Positions 32,821 to 41,318 of a DNA stretch of 64,000 nt are shown here, piece after piece. A program made the translations under genes and the position numbers. Source of the DNA: Lachnotalea sp. AF33-28 (GTDB taxonomy: Bacteria; Bacillota; Clostridia; Lachnospirales; Lachnospiraceae); contig NZ_QUEE01000001.1 of assembly GCF_003477885.1 (NCBI RefSeq), forward strand, positions 1 to 64,000, read 5' to 3'. Positions within the stretch are counted from its first letter, which is position 1. Every line of letters begins with the position of its first letter. The notes below the pieces were generated by a model. The model saw only the letters and a list, made by a program, of their open reading frames with translations, ran no database searches and had not been told where the DNA came from.

Positions 32821-34212
32821 ATGAAACTATTATCAGTCAGAGATATGTATGAAAACACAGAAAAATATACGGATCAAACCGTGCAGACAGGCGGATGGGT
32901 GCGCAGTCTGAGGAATTCCAAGAGCTTCGGTTTTATTGTTTTAAATGACGGCACCTTTTTTCAGCCGGTTCAGGTCGTTTTTCACGACAATATGAAGAAT
33001 TTTGCCGAAATTTCCAAGCTGAATGTCGGTGCTTCCATCATCGTAAAAGGCACGCTGGTCGCTACGCCGCAAGCAAAGCAGCCTTTTGAGATCCAGGCGG
33101 AATCCATCTGTGTGGAGGGGAACTCTTCTCCCGATTATCCGCTGCAGAAGAAACGTCACAGTTTTGAATATTTAAGATCCATCTCCCATCTGCGCCCCAG
33201 GACCAACACATTCCAGGCGGTGTTCCGCGTGCGCTCCCTGGTCGCTTTCGCCATCCATGACTTTTTCCAGAAGCAGGGTTTTGTATATGTGCACACCCCG
33301 CTGATCACAGGCAGCGACTGCGAGGGCGCAGGAGAAATGTTTCGTGTCACCACGCTGGACTTAGAAAACGTGCCCAAAACAGCGGACGGCAAGGTGGACT
33401 ATTCCCAGGATTTCTTCGGTAAAGAAACCAGCCTCACCGTCAGCGGACAGTTAAACGGCGAGACCTACGCCATGGCGTTTAAAAACATTTACACCTTCGG
33501 ACCCACCTTCCGGGCGGAAAACTCCAATACCACCAGGCACGCGGCCGAATTCTGGATGATCGAACCGGAGATGGCGTTTGCAGATCTTGACGATAACATG
33601 GAGATGGCAGAAGCCATGCTGAAATATGTGATCTCCTATGTGCTGGAGCACGCGAAGGAAGAGATGGAGTTTTTCAACCAGTTCATGGATAAAGGTCTGC
33701 TCGACCGGCTCAAGAGCGTTTTAAATTCCGAATTCGGCCATGTGACTTATACGGAGGCTGTTAAAATTCTGGAAGAAAATAACGACCGTTTCGACTACAA
33801 GGTTTCCTGGGGCTGCGACCTGCAGACCGAGCATGAGCGCTTCCTGACGGAAGAGATCTATAAGAGGCCTCTGTTTGTGACGGATTATCCGAAGGAAATC
33901 AAAGCATTTTATATGAAGCTGAATGACGATAATAAAACGGTGGCCGCCATGGACTGTCTGGTTCCGGGCATCGGTGAGATTATCGGCGGCAGCCAGAGAG
34001 AGGACAGCTATGAGAAGCTTTCCGCGCGCATGCAGGAGCTGGGATTAAAAGAAGAGGATTACGGTTTTTATCTGGATCTGCGCAAGTACGGGAGCGTCCG
34101 CCACTCAGGCTTCGGCCTCGGTTTTGAGCGCTGCGTGATGTATTTGACCGGCATGTCAAACATCCGTGACGTCCTCCCCTTCCCCAGAACCGTGAACAAC
34201 TGCGATCTGTAG
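32821..34212 (+). CDS. asnS: Asparaginyl-tRNA synthetase
   Basis: 463 residues. An N-terminal OB-fold anticodon-binding domain (GWVRSLRNSKSFGFIVLNDG) precedes the class II catalytic core with FVYVHTPLITGSDCEGAGEM (motif 1 region), FGPTFRAENSNTTRHAAEFW (motif 2) and GFGLGFERCVMYLTGMSNIR (motif 3). The Asn-specific form has a longer insertion than AspRS. It is monocistronic from its own promoter, with a 34-bp gap to the following yhaO-like gene. Confidence 0.97.
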   Translation: MKLLSVRDMYENTEKYTDQTVQTGGWVRSLRNSKSFGFIVLNDGTFFQPVQVVFHDNMKNFAEISKLNVGASIIVKGTLVATPQAKQPFEIQAESICVEGNSSPDYPLQKKRHSFEYLRSISHLRPRTNTFQAVFRVRSLVAFAIHDFFQKQGFVYVHTPLITGSDCEGAGEMFRVTTLDLENVPKTADGKVDYSQDFFGKETSLTVSGQLNGETYAMAFKNIYTFGPTFRAENSNTTRHAAEFWMIEPEMAFADLDDNMEMAEAMLKYVISYVLEHAKEEMEFFNQFMDKGLLDRLKSVLNSEFGHVTYTEAVKILEENNDRFDYKVSWGCDLQTEHERFLTEEIYKRPLFVTDYPKEIKAFYMKLNDDNKTVAAMDCLVPGIGEIIGGSQREDSYEKLSARMQELGLKEEDYGFYLDLRKYGSVRHSGFGLGFERCVMYLTGMSNIRDVLPFPRTVNNCDL

Positions 34213-34246
34213 TGGACCGCATACCGCCGCATTTAGGAGGAATTAC

Positions 34247-35305
34247 TTGAAACTGATGCATATCGCGGACGTCCATATAGGCGTCACGCCCGATCTGAAT
34301 AAACCCTGGTCCCAGGCGCGCGCGCAGGCGGTGAAGGATACCTTCGCCGCCTTAATCGGCATTGCGGAAAAAGAACAGGCCGATCTGCTGCTGATCGCCG
34401 GGGACCTTTTTCACAGTCAGCCGCTGAAACGGGATCTTAAGGAGATCAACTATCTGTTTGCCACCTTAAGCCGCACCCAGGTTGTGATCATCGCGGGAAA
34501 CCATGACTATATCAACCCGTCCTCCAATTACAACAGCTATCCCTGGGCGGAAAATGTCACCTTTATCACCTCATCCGAATTGACCCAGGCAGAGTTTCCC
34601 TGGCTGAATACGGTGGTATGGGGCCTAAGCTACCGGTCCCGCGAGATGGCGGAACCGGTTCTGGATCACATAAAGGCGCCTGATGACGGTCGCTTTCATA
34701 TCCTGCTGGCCCACGGTGGGGATCCAAAACATCTGCCGCTGAATTACCGGCAGCTCTCCCGGGCGGGCTTCGATTATATCGCCCTTGGCCATATCCACGC
34801 TCCCGCCTGCTCCAAAGAGCTTGGCATCGTAAATGTGGGATGTCCCGAACCGCTGGAGCGCACCGATTTCGGGAAGCGCGGCTATGTGCTGGCGGAGATT
34901 GAAAAAGGATCCAGGGATATCCGCTGGATCCCCTGCTCCACCGCGGAATATATCCCCGTCACACTGGAAGTGAATGTACATACCGCATGTACAGAGCTGT
35001 GCCGTCAGTTTGCGGATATTGTCTCGCAGCGCGGCAGGCAGAATATCTATGTGCTCACCATTACCGGATACCGGGACCCGGATGTTGAATTTGACCCGGA
35101 AGCGCTGTCGGCGCTGGGCAATGTGGCGCAGATCAACGATCTGTCGGAGCCGGAATATGACTTTGATAAGCTCTATCACGAACATTCCTATGATATGATC
35201 GGCACCTATATCTCCGCATTTCTCGGTGAGTCGGAGCATTCCAGCCTCCATAAGAAAGCGCTGTTTTACGGCATCAGAGCCCTGCTTAACAATCAGTCCC
35301 GTTAA
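34247..35305 (+). CDS. YhaO/SbcD-family DNA exonuclease (metallophosphoesterase)
   Basis: 352 residues. The calcineurin-like nuclease signature is MKLMHIADVHIG (D-x-H), LLLIAGDLFHSQPLK (GD), VIIAGNHDYINPSS (GNHD), ILLAHGGDP and IALGHIHAP (GHxH), the Mre11/SbcD active site. It would trim DNA ends with the ATPase encoded next. The start is TTG at 34247 with TAGGAGG 6 bp upstream. The gene is 11 bp before the yhaN-like gene. It is shorter than full SbcD (about 400). Confidence 0.88.
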   Translation: MKLMHIADVHIGVTPDLNKPWSQARAQAVKDTFAALIGIAEKEQADLLLIAGDLFHSQPLKRDLKEINYLFATLSRTQVVIIAGNHDYINPSSNYNSYPWAENVTFITSSELTQAEFPWLNTVVWGLSYRSREMAEPVLDHIKAPDDGRFHILLAHGGDPKHLPLNYRQLSRAGFDYIALGHIHAPACSKELGIVNVGCPEPLERTDFGKRGYVLAEIEKGSRDIRWIPCSTAEYIPVTLEVNVHTACTELCRQFADIVSQRGRQNIYVLTITGYRDPDVEFDPEALSALGNVAQINDLSEPEYDFDKLYHEHSYDMIGTYISAFLGESEHSSLHKKALFYGIRALLNNQSR

Positions 35306-35316
35306 AGGAATTGCAT

Positions 35317-37158
35317 ATGAAACTTTTAGAGACAGAAATCAAGGATTTCGGCAAGCTGCATCAAAAAAAATATACATTCGGCCCCCGCATTAATCTGATC
35401 GGCGGCCTGAACGAATCCGGCAAGTCCACGTTCCACACCTTTCTTCGCAGCATGCTGTTTGATATGGAGCGGGGCAGAGGGCGCGCCTCCAAAAATGATA
35501 TTTACAGCCGCTACCTCCCCTGGGACCGACCCGGCAACTATGGCGGCAGCCTGGACTTTACATCAGGAGGGCATACCTACCATATCGAGCGATGCTTTCT
35601 GGCCGGGGCCAGATCCTCCTCCCTTTATGATGTCACTACCAACAGGGCGATCGGGGATATTCCTGCGGCTCTGCCTCCTCTTATAGGAGGCCTTAGGGAA
35701 AGCTCCTACAACAATACGGTCAGCATCGCCCATTCCCGCGCCGCCACTGATGGCAGCCTGATCAACGATCTGAAAAACTATATCGGAAATCTGACCGCCG
35801 CCGGCTCGGGAGATATCAATCTGTCCGGCGCTGTAAACGATTTAAAAAAGGAGCATAAGGCTCTGGAAAAGAAGCTGCTGCCCTTCCAGGACTCCGAGTA
35901 CCACGCTTTAAAATCCCATATTGCCGATCTGGAAGAAGAGCTGGATACAAGATCCTGTACCGGCTCCCTTGAAGCGCTGGCCGCGGCGAGGGATTCCGCC
36001 AAACAGGAGCTCTCCGCCAGGACATCCCGGCGGGAAACGCTGAACCGGCTGATCCTGCAGGCCAGAAATGCGCTTGCCGGCAGCGGCTTTCAAAACGCGG
36101 AGGAAGCTTCCGCCATGGACAACCGGCTGACAAACGCCTACTCAACTTACATCCGGTATAACCGTGGAAAACCGATGTGCCAGAGCAAGGGATTGGTTTT
36201 CCTGTTCAATCTTCTGGCGTTTGTTCTGCTGTTTGCCACACTGTATTTCTTCCACCTGGGCAGCCGGGCTTTTCTGACAAAGAATTATCTGTCTTCCCTA
36301 AGCTTTATCCTGCCATACCTGATCAGTCTGCTGGCAGCCATGCATCTTAGAACCCGCGCGGTGAAAAGCCGGATCGGCATTGCCGCGGCACAGTTTCTCT
36401 CCTCTTACTTTGATGCGGTGCTCTCTGACCGTGCGATCACTTCGGAAAACTGTGACCGAGCTCATAAAAAGGTGGTGGATTACCTTACCCTGAAGGAAAA
36501 AGCGGATCAGTGTGCAGCTGAGGCAGAACATGAACTGCAAAAAATCTTTCAGCTTCAGGAATCTTTAAACGAAGTAAGCGCGCGCATTGAGTCGCAGCAG
36601 CGGGTGGACTGGGAGCTGGACCATAAGCAGGAAGAATTGCAGAAGGACCGCATCCTGCTGCAGGAGATGGAGCAGAAAAGAGATCATAATCAAAAGATCC
36701 GGGAAGAGATTGACGCACTGGATCTGGCTTTATATGTGATGGACAACATCTCTTCCACAATACAGAAGACCTTTGACCCCTATCTTAACAGGACGGCTTC
36801 CGAGATACTCGAAAGCCTGACAGACGGGGCCTATTCCGATATGAGGGTCGATGAAAATCTCTCCATCACCGTGGTTTCCGATTACAGGGACATTCCGCTG
36901 GAATCCCTTAGCACCGGCACTGTCGATCAGGTATATCTGGCATTTCGTCTGGCGGTCATCCGACTCTTCTGGCCGTCCGAACCAATGCCTCTGATCCTGG
37001 ATGACGCCTTTGCCTCCTATGACGATAAACGGCTGACAGGAACGCTTTCATGGCTGCACAGCAACTACCGCGGGCAGGTGCTTGTATTCACCTGTCACAG
37101 CAGGGAGAAGCTGCTGCTGAAAGCCTCCGGGGTGCCGTTCACGGAAATCTGTATCTGA
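35317..37158 (+). CDS. YhaN/SbcC-like AAA ATPase with central membrane segments
   Basis: 613 residues. Walker A is LIGGLNESGKSTFHTFLRSM (about residue 30), and the ABC-like signature and Walker B near the C-terminus are SLSTGTVDQVYLAFRLAVI and MPLILDDAFASYD, with long coiled coils between (about 165-250 and 385-460). Two hydrophobic segments (about 290-345) sit in the middle, as in B. subtilis YhaN. It is an SMC/Rad50-type partner of the preceding nuclease. ATG 35317 has AAAGGA at 7 bp. It ends 16 bp before the family B repeat. Confidence 0.85.
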   Translation: MKLLETEIKDFGKLHQKKYTFGPRINLIGGLNESGKSTFHTFLRSMLFDMERGRGRASKNDIYSRYLPWDRPGNYGGSLDFTSGGHTYHIERCFLAGARSSSLYDVTTNRAIGDIPAALPPLIGGLRESSYNNTVSIAHSRAATDGSLINDLKNYIGNLTAAGSGDINLSGAVNDLKKEHKALEKKLLPFQDSEYHALKSHIADLEEELDTRSCTGSLEALAAARDSAKQELSARTSRRETLNRLILQARNALAGSGFQNAEEASAMDNRLTNAYSTYIRYNRGKPMCQSKGLVFLFNLLAFVLLFATLYFFHLGSRAFLTKNYLSSLSFILPYLISLLAAMHLRTRAVKSRIGIAAAQFLSSYFDAVLSDRAITSENCDRAHKKVVDYLTLKEKADQCAAEAEHELQKIFQLQESLNEVSARIESQQRVDWELDHKQEELQKDRILLQEMEQKRDHNQKIREEIDALDLALYVMDNISSTIQKTFDPYLNRTASEILESLTDGAYSDMRVDENLSITVVSDYRDIPLESLSTGTVDQVYLAFRLAVIRLFWPSEPMPLILDDAFASYDDKRLTGTLSWLHSNYRGQVLVFTCHSREKLLLKASGVPFTEICI

Positions 37159-37173
37159 TCCCAGTTTCAAGAA

Positions 37174-37298
37174 AGAATCCCGCTCGCGGGATTCTCCGCC
37201 TGCGGCGGGTCGCCCTGGCGACATAATACCTTCCCGCCGCAGTGCGATCCTAAGCGGAGCGTTTTTTGCTCAATAGGTCGTATTTTCCTATTGAATAA
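37174..37298. repeat. Family B repeat, copy 3
   Basis: GAATCCCGCTCGCGGGATTC, then CTGCGGCGGGTCGC and CCCGCCGCAGTGCG, GCGGAGCG plus T-run, and TCAATAGG/CCTATTGAATAA, all in the order of copies 1 and 2. It lies between the yhaN-like and prs genes. Confidence 0.85.
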
Positions 37299-37299
37299 G

Positions 37300-37350
37300 A
37301 AAGGCCGGGGTGTGACTGAAAGCAATGATCAGTCACACCCCGGCCTTCAA
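37300..37350. terminator. Bidirectional terminator of the yhaN-like and prs genes
   Basis: AAGGCCGGGGTGTGACT and AGTCACACCCCGGCCTT form a 17-bp perfect stem, between convergent genes. Confidence 0.92.
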
Positions 37351-37362
37351 TTATGTTTTATT

Positions 37363-38547
37363 TTACTGCTCACGATGCTGCCCGCTGCGGTATTTCTCCA
37401 GCAGCGCATTGATTCTGCTAGTAGGATTGAGCAGATCATTGATGGATACATCGTGATTTAAATGATCGATCAAAAGCGCGATATATTTGCTTAGGTCCAC
37501 GTTGATGTAGTAAGGCTTCTGCAGCAGCTCCGCGGTCTGGTACACGAGGTTTGTGGTCAGCATGCGGTCGATCAGCCCTTCCTCAAAGTACTCATCGAAC
37601 ATGCCAAGACCGTTGGTAAACAGGCCGAAGGTCGCACAGATAAACACTTTTCTGGCTTTGCGGCGCTTCAACTCCTTCGCTACCTCCAGCATGCTCTCGC
37701 CGGAAGAGATCATGTCGTCGATGATCAGCACGTCCTTGCCTTCCACAGAAGCGCCTAAAAACTCATGCGCCACAATCGGATTGCGGCCGCCGATCACCTG
37801 TGTATAATCGCGGCGTTTATAGAACATGCCCACATCCAGACCCAGCACATTTGCAAAGTATACAGCGCGGGACATGCCGCCTTCATCAGGGCTGATGATC
37901 ATCATATGGTCGCTGTCGATCTGCAGCTCTGTTTCATATCTTAAGAGATATTTGATAAACTGATAGGTGGGCTGAACGGTTTCAAAGCCCTTTAACGGGA
38001 TCGCGTTCTGCACACGGGGATCATGGGCGTCAAAGGTGATGATGTTTTCCACACCCATGCGTGCGAGCTCCTGGAGAGCCAGCGCGCAGTCCAGGGACTC
38101 GCGGCCGCTGCGCTTATGCTGCCTGCTCTCATATAAAAACGGCATAATAACCGTAATGCGGCGGGCTTTTCCGCCCACTGCGGCGATTATCCTCTTTAGA
38201 TTCTGAAAATGGTCGTCGGGAGACATGTGATTGATGTGTCCGCACAGCGAATAGGTCAGGCTGTAGTTGCAGACATCCACCAGCAGATAGAGATCATCCC
38301 CGCGGACGGACTGATTGATGACGCCTTTCGCTTCTCCTGATCCGAATCTCGGAGCCTTGGCATCTACGATATAAGAATCCTTCTGATAGCCGGCAAACGC
38401 TAATGTCGTCTTATGCTCGCTCTCCCGCTCACTTCTCCACATAGCCAGGTATGCATCCACTCTTTCCCCCAACTCCTCGCATCCCGGAAGTGTGATCAGG
38501 CCCAGCGGCCCTACCGGTATCGTATCAAAATTTTTCTCTTCGCGCAT
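37363..38547 (-). CDS. prs: Ribose-phosphate pyrophosphokinase, long form
   Basis: 394 residues, longer than the usual about 315. It makes PRPP from ribose-5-phosphate and ATP. Motifs are LLVDVCNYSLTYSLCGHINH, VIMPFLYESRQHKRSGRESL (catalytic flexible loop), MMIISPDEGGMSRAVYFA and the PRPP loop VLIIDDMISSGESMLEVAKE. GGAGG precedes ATG 38547; the frame runs to 38676 but the extra residues are rich in K and R and unlike the family. The N-terminal extension (about 60 residues) is typical of the clostridial long class. It is 125 bp after the dnaI-like gene. Confidence 0.93.
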   Translation of the reverse strand: MREEKNFDTIPVGPLGLITLPGCEELGERVDAYLAMWRSERESEHKTTLAFAGYQKDSYIVDAKAPRFGSGEAKGVINQSVRGDDLYLLVDVCNYSLTYSLCGHINHMSPDDHFQNLKRIIAAVGGKARRITVIMPFLYESRQHKRSGRESLDCALALQELARMGVENIITFDAHDPRVQNAIPLKGFETVQPTYQFIKYLLRYETELQIDSDHMMIISPDEGGMSRAVYFANVLGLDVGMFYKRRDYTQVIGGRNPIVAHEFLGASVEGKDVLIIDDMISSGESMLEVAKELKRRKARKVFICATFGLFTNGLGMFDEYFEEGLIDRMLTTNLVYQTAELLQKPYYINVDLSKYIALLIDHLNHDVSINDLLNPTSRINALLEKYRSGQHREQ

Positions 38548-38672
38548 TTTTCTTTTTCCTCCAGAGTTTGTTTTTGCCGGCGGCCTTTTTGCCGGCTTCC
38601 GCTTTCTTCCCGTTTGTATGATGTCCGTGCCAAATGGACACCATAATGGTATACCATTCCTGATATTTGACG

Positions 38673-39668
38673 TCAAGTCTTTTCACGCAAAAGTTTTTTA
38701 ATTCGGATATCTTCACCGTATATTTCCCATATCTTATAGCTGCTTAGAAGTCTGGAGGTCACCCGCTCCGAATAGCTCTCCGTCAACGCAGCTATGCTTA
38801 GATTAGTGGAAATCACGGTGGATCTTTTGGCAGCCGCCCTTTCATTCAGACAATAGAACAGCTGGGATGTGGTAAATGTATTGTTTAACTCCGTTCCCAG
38901 GTCGTCAATGATCAGCATGTCGCAGTCCAGGATATGCTGATGCAAACAGGTGGAATCGGCATCCGGCCGGTATTCAAATTTACTCTTGGACAGGGTATCA
39001 AACAGGTCGTTGGATGTTAAGTATATAACCGAACGGTACCGGTCCAGCATTTCCTTGGCAATACAGTGGGTGAGATACGTTTTTCCTACGCCGGCCGGCC
39101 CGGTAAACAGGATATTCACCGGGAACTGATCCACATGCTCCACCAAATCACGGCAGGATTTCATCACGCGCAGGATGTTTTCCCTTGGAGACAGCTGCCT
39201 GCCGGGATAATCCGCTCTGTCCCCGTAATAGTCCAGACAGAAACGGCTGAAATTTTCTCTCTCCAGCACCTCCTTTAAATTGGATTGTGTGTATAGAAAA
39301 TCAATCTCCGTCTGTCGGAAACAGTGGCATTTTTCTCTTCCGACATAGCCGGTATCCCTGCAGTCCGGGCAGTGGTAACGCATCTCCATATAATCGGCAG
39401 GAAAGCCCGCCGCAGCCAGCAGCACCTGTTTCTGCTCCCTTAGATCCGCCAGTTTCTCCCGCAGCGCTGTCAGGGCCTGCTTCTCCCCTTCCAGCAGCTT
39501 TTTGGCCTGGGATACCGCCAGGGAGGAAATCTCTTTTTCCAGATCCTCCATCTGTCCGATAGCTCCGTATACTTCTTTTATCCTCTGCTCCTGCTCATAT
39601 CTGTCTTTCGCCTGTTTCCGGTTATACTCACGCATGATCGCGTCATATTGGGAATTTGTCAGTGCCAA
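38673..39668 (-). CDS. DnaI/DnaC-like helicase loader ATPase
   Basis: 331 residues. A coiled N-terminal half (about 10-90) is followed by a zinc-type CPDCRDTGYVGREKCHC (two CxxC-like pairs) and then the AAA+ core: ILFTGPAGVGKTYLTHCIAK (Walker A), CDMLIIDDLGTE (Walker B), ISTNLSI and ERVTSRLLSSYKI with the arginine finger. It loads the replicative helicase with DnaD. TTG start at 39668 with AAGGAG 7 bp upstream. It lies 38 bp downstream of dnaD, forming a dnaD-dnaI unit. Confidence 0.92.
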   Translation of the reverse strand: MALTNSQYDAIMREYNRKQAKDRYEQEQRIKEVYGAIGQMEDLEKEISSLAVSQAKKLLEGEKQALTALREKLADLREQKQVLLAAAGFPADYMEMRYHCPDCRDTGYVGREKCHCFRQTEIDFLYTQSNLKEVLERENFSRFCLDYYGDRADYPGRQLSPRENILRVMKSCRDLVEHVDQFPVNILFTGPAGVGKTYLTHCIAKEMLDRYRSVIYLTSNDLFDTLSKSKFEYRPDADSTCLHQHILDCDMLIIDDLGTELNNTFTTSQLFYCLNERAAAKRSTVISTNLSIAALTESYSERVTSRLLSSYKIWEIYGEDIRIKKLLREKT

Positions 39669-39706
39669 GTTTATACTCCTTACTTTTAGTTGTCAGTCAG
39701 CGGCAG

Positions 39707-40795
39707 TCACTGGTTGGCGTTGATCTGCTGCAGCAGCGCATCATAATCATAGGTTCTTTGTTCGAAATTGTGAAATTTGTTGCTTTTGGAGACAGGGGCC
39801 GTCTTTCCTTCCGGCTTGGCCGCGCGGCGTTTTTCGTCAGCCGCTTTAATATCATTCTGGCTCTTCACGCCTTTTTTATACCATTCCGCCAGTATCTTGT
39901 TGGCATAATCAAAGCTGGGCTTATGGGTGGCCGCAATGGTGCGGTTGCAGGCCTCCAGAACGATATCCAGGGAAAAACCGTACTCGGAAAACCACTTATC
40001 CATCATAGTATGCTCCGCTGCTCCGGGATTGCGGCTGCTAAGGCCGAATGCCTTCAGGACAGCGTATTCATCCTTGCGGTACATCGCAGAATATGCCTTG
40101 GCTTTCTCCACCGTGGTAATCTGGCTTTTATGCCAGTTTAGCGCTACGGCCTCCATATAGCGCACACTCATGTGTCCTGCGGATACACAGGACTCTATGA
40201 GGTATTCCAGCAGTTCAAAGGACATATGCAATCCCCCGTACAGGTTTGCAAAGATGTCGCAGTCACGCCGGGACAGAGTCGCGCCTATGTATTGCTCCGC
40301 TATGTATAGGAGCTGTGAAAACTCCTCGTCGCCTTTTAGCTGGTCGATGGATACCGACGGGGCGGGTGGGGCAGGCTGCGAGCCGTCGGGGACGGATGGG
40401 GCCATCAGGGATACCGCCGCTTCCTGTTCGGGGCGGGTGGAGGACGGCGAAGATTGGGTGGCGGGAGGAGCGGAAGCGGGCTGTATGGATTCGGACTCCG
40501 GGGACACATCTAGCAGGGTGATTCCTGAGAGCTGTTTGCCGTCTCCGTAGGTCAGACGGATTAGCTGCATCTTTTCCCAGTATTTGAGCGCCCTTATGAC
40601 ATCCTTTTCTGTGTGGTTTAAACAGTCTGCCAGCATGGAAATGCTGACGCCGGCCGGATCGGTCTGGTGGCGCAGCAGACATAGGTAGACTTTTACGAAT
40701 TCACCGCTGGCTTCGGCGATGTAGCGGTCTATGAAATCATTGGATACCATGGTGGTGTTGTATTGAAGGTGGTTTTGTATGGTTAGGGCGGACAT
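39707..40795 (-). CDS. dnaD: DnaD-domain replication initiation protein
   Basis: 362 residues. The N-terminal winged-helix domain (about 15-90; SMLADCLNHTEKDVIRALKY) precedes a P/S/A-rich linker (about 100-150) and two DnaD/DnaB_2 repeats. The DNA-binding motif YANKILAEWYKKG (Y-x3-I-x3-W) lies near residue 315. It remodels DNA at the origin and acts in helicase loading with the dnaI-like gene. Start at 40795 with AAAGGAGG at good spacing; an open frame to 41059 adds low-complexity Pro-rich sequence and is rejected. Confidence 0.92.
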   Translation of the reverse strand: MSALTIQNHLQYNTTMVSNDFIDRYIAEASGEFVKVYLCLLRHQTDPAGVSISMLADCLNHTEKDVIRALKYWEKMQLIRLTYGDGKQLSGITLLDVSPESESIQPASAPPATQSSPSSTRPEQEAAVSLMAPSVPDGSQPAPPAPSVSIDQLKGDEEFSQLLYIAEQYIGATLSRRDCDIFANLYGGLHMSFELLEYLIESCVSAGHMSVRYMEAVALNWHKSQITTVEKAKAYSAMYRKDEYAVLKAFGLSSRNPGAAEHTMMDKWFSEYGFSLDIVLEACNRTIAATHKPSFDYANKILAEWYKKGVKSQNDIKAADEKRRAAKPEGKTAPVSKSNKFHNFEQRTYDYDALLQQINANQ

Positions 40796-40983
40796 GGGGT
40801 GGGGCCTCCTTTGGGGTGGTGGGGTGAGGGGCGCGGAGCAGGGGATGGGGGGCTCGGCGCTCTTTTTGAAGGGACGAGCTGCTGCTGGCGCAGGGCGCTC
40901 GGCCGGGTGGGGGATCGGCGGCCGCGACTCCGCAGTGCGCTCGATTCCGCTGCGCTCCATCTCGCTCACGGGCTTCGCCCTAT

Positions 40984-41048
40984 GGGAACAGCGATGGACA
41001 GCGTCCCTTATGTGCAAGCACAACGGGACGCTGCCCATCGCTGTTCCC
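40984..41048. repeat. 24-bp inverted repeat upstream of dnaD
   Basis: Arms 40984-41007 and 41025-41048 are complementary with one mismatch, around a 17-base loop. A second small hairpin GGGCTTCGCCC lies just upstream. The whole 40800-41060 stretch is very G-rich and contains no gene. A TATACT on the minus strand near 41075 could be the dnaD -10. Confidence 0.75.
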
Positions 41049-41137
41049 GCACTGCTCATTGCCTACGTGCATAGTATACCACACCCCCCCTCAAAAGAGA
41101 ATATGGATTTTTTGGGGGAAGAGATGGTGGATGGGGA

Positions 41138-41318
41138 TGTGGATGGTGGGGATAATGTGGATAAATTAGCGAAGGGAAGAGGAATAGGAGGGACGGAGGC
41201 CGTAAATTCACGGTTTTTTGACATTTTGCGACTTGTGGATAGAAGGGAATCATCCACAAAAAAATCCACATATTTTATCAACGGGAATTGTTGATAAATA
41301 TGTGGATAATGTGGATAA
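41138..41318. promoter_or_regulatory. DnaA-box cluster between murC and dnaD
   Basis: Matches to TGTGGATAA (the DnaA box TTATCCACA in reverse) occur at 41156-41164, 41301-41309 and 41310-41318 (perfect, the last two abutting). TGTTGATAA at 41289, TGTGGATAG at 41234 and TGTGGATGG at 41138 have one or two changes, and TCATCCACA at 41250 and AAATCCACA at 41262 lie in the other orientation. The last box ends one base before the murC stop. A/T-rich stretches lie among them. DnaA may bind here to control dnaD-dnaI. Confidence 0.8.

Noticed and set aside
40796..41059. N-terminal extension of dnaD by 88 residues
   Set aside because: The added peptide is Pro/Arg-rich, derives from the inverted-repeat region, and a strong AAAGGAGG lies before ATG 40795.
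41138..41318. Primary chromosomal oriC
   Set aside because: No dnaA, dnaN, recF or rpmH in the window and no clear unwinding element; called only a DnaA-box cluster.
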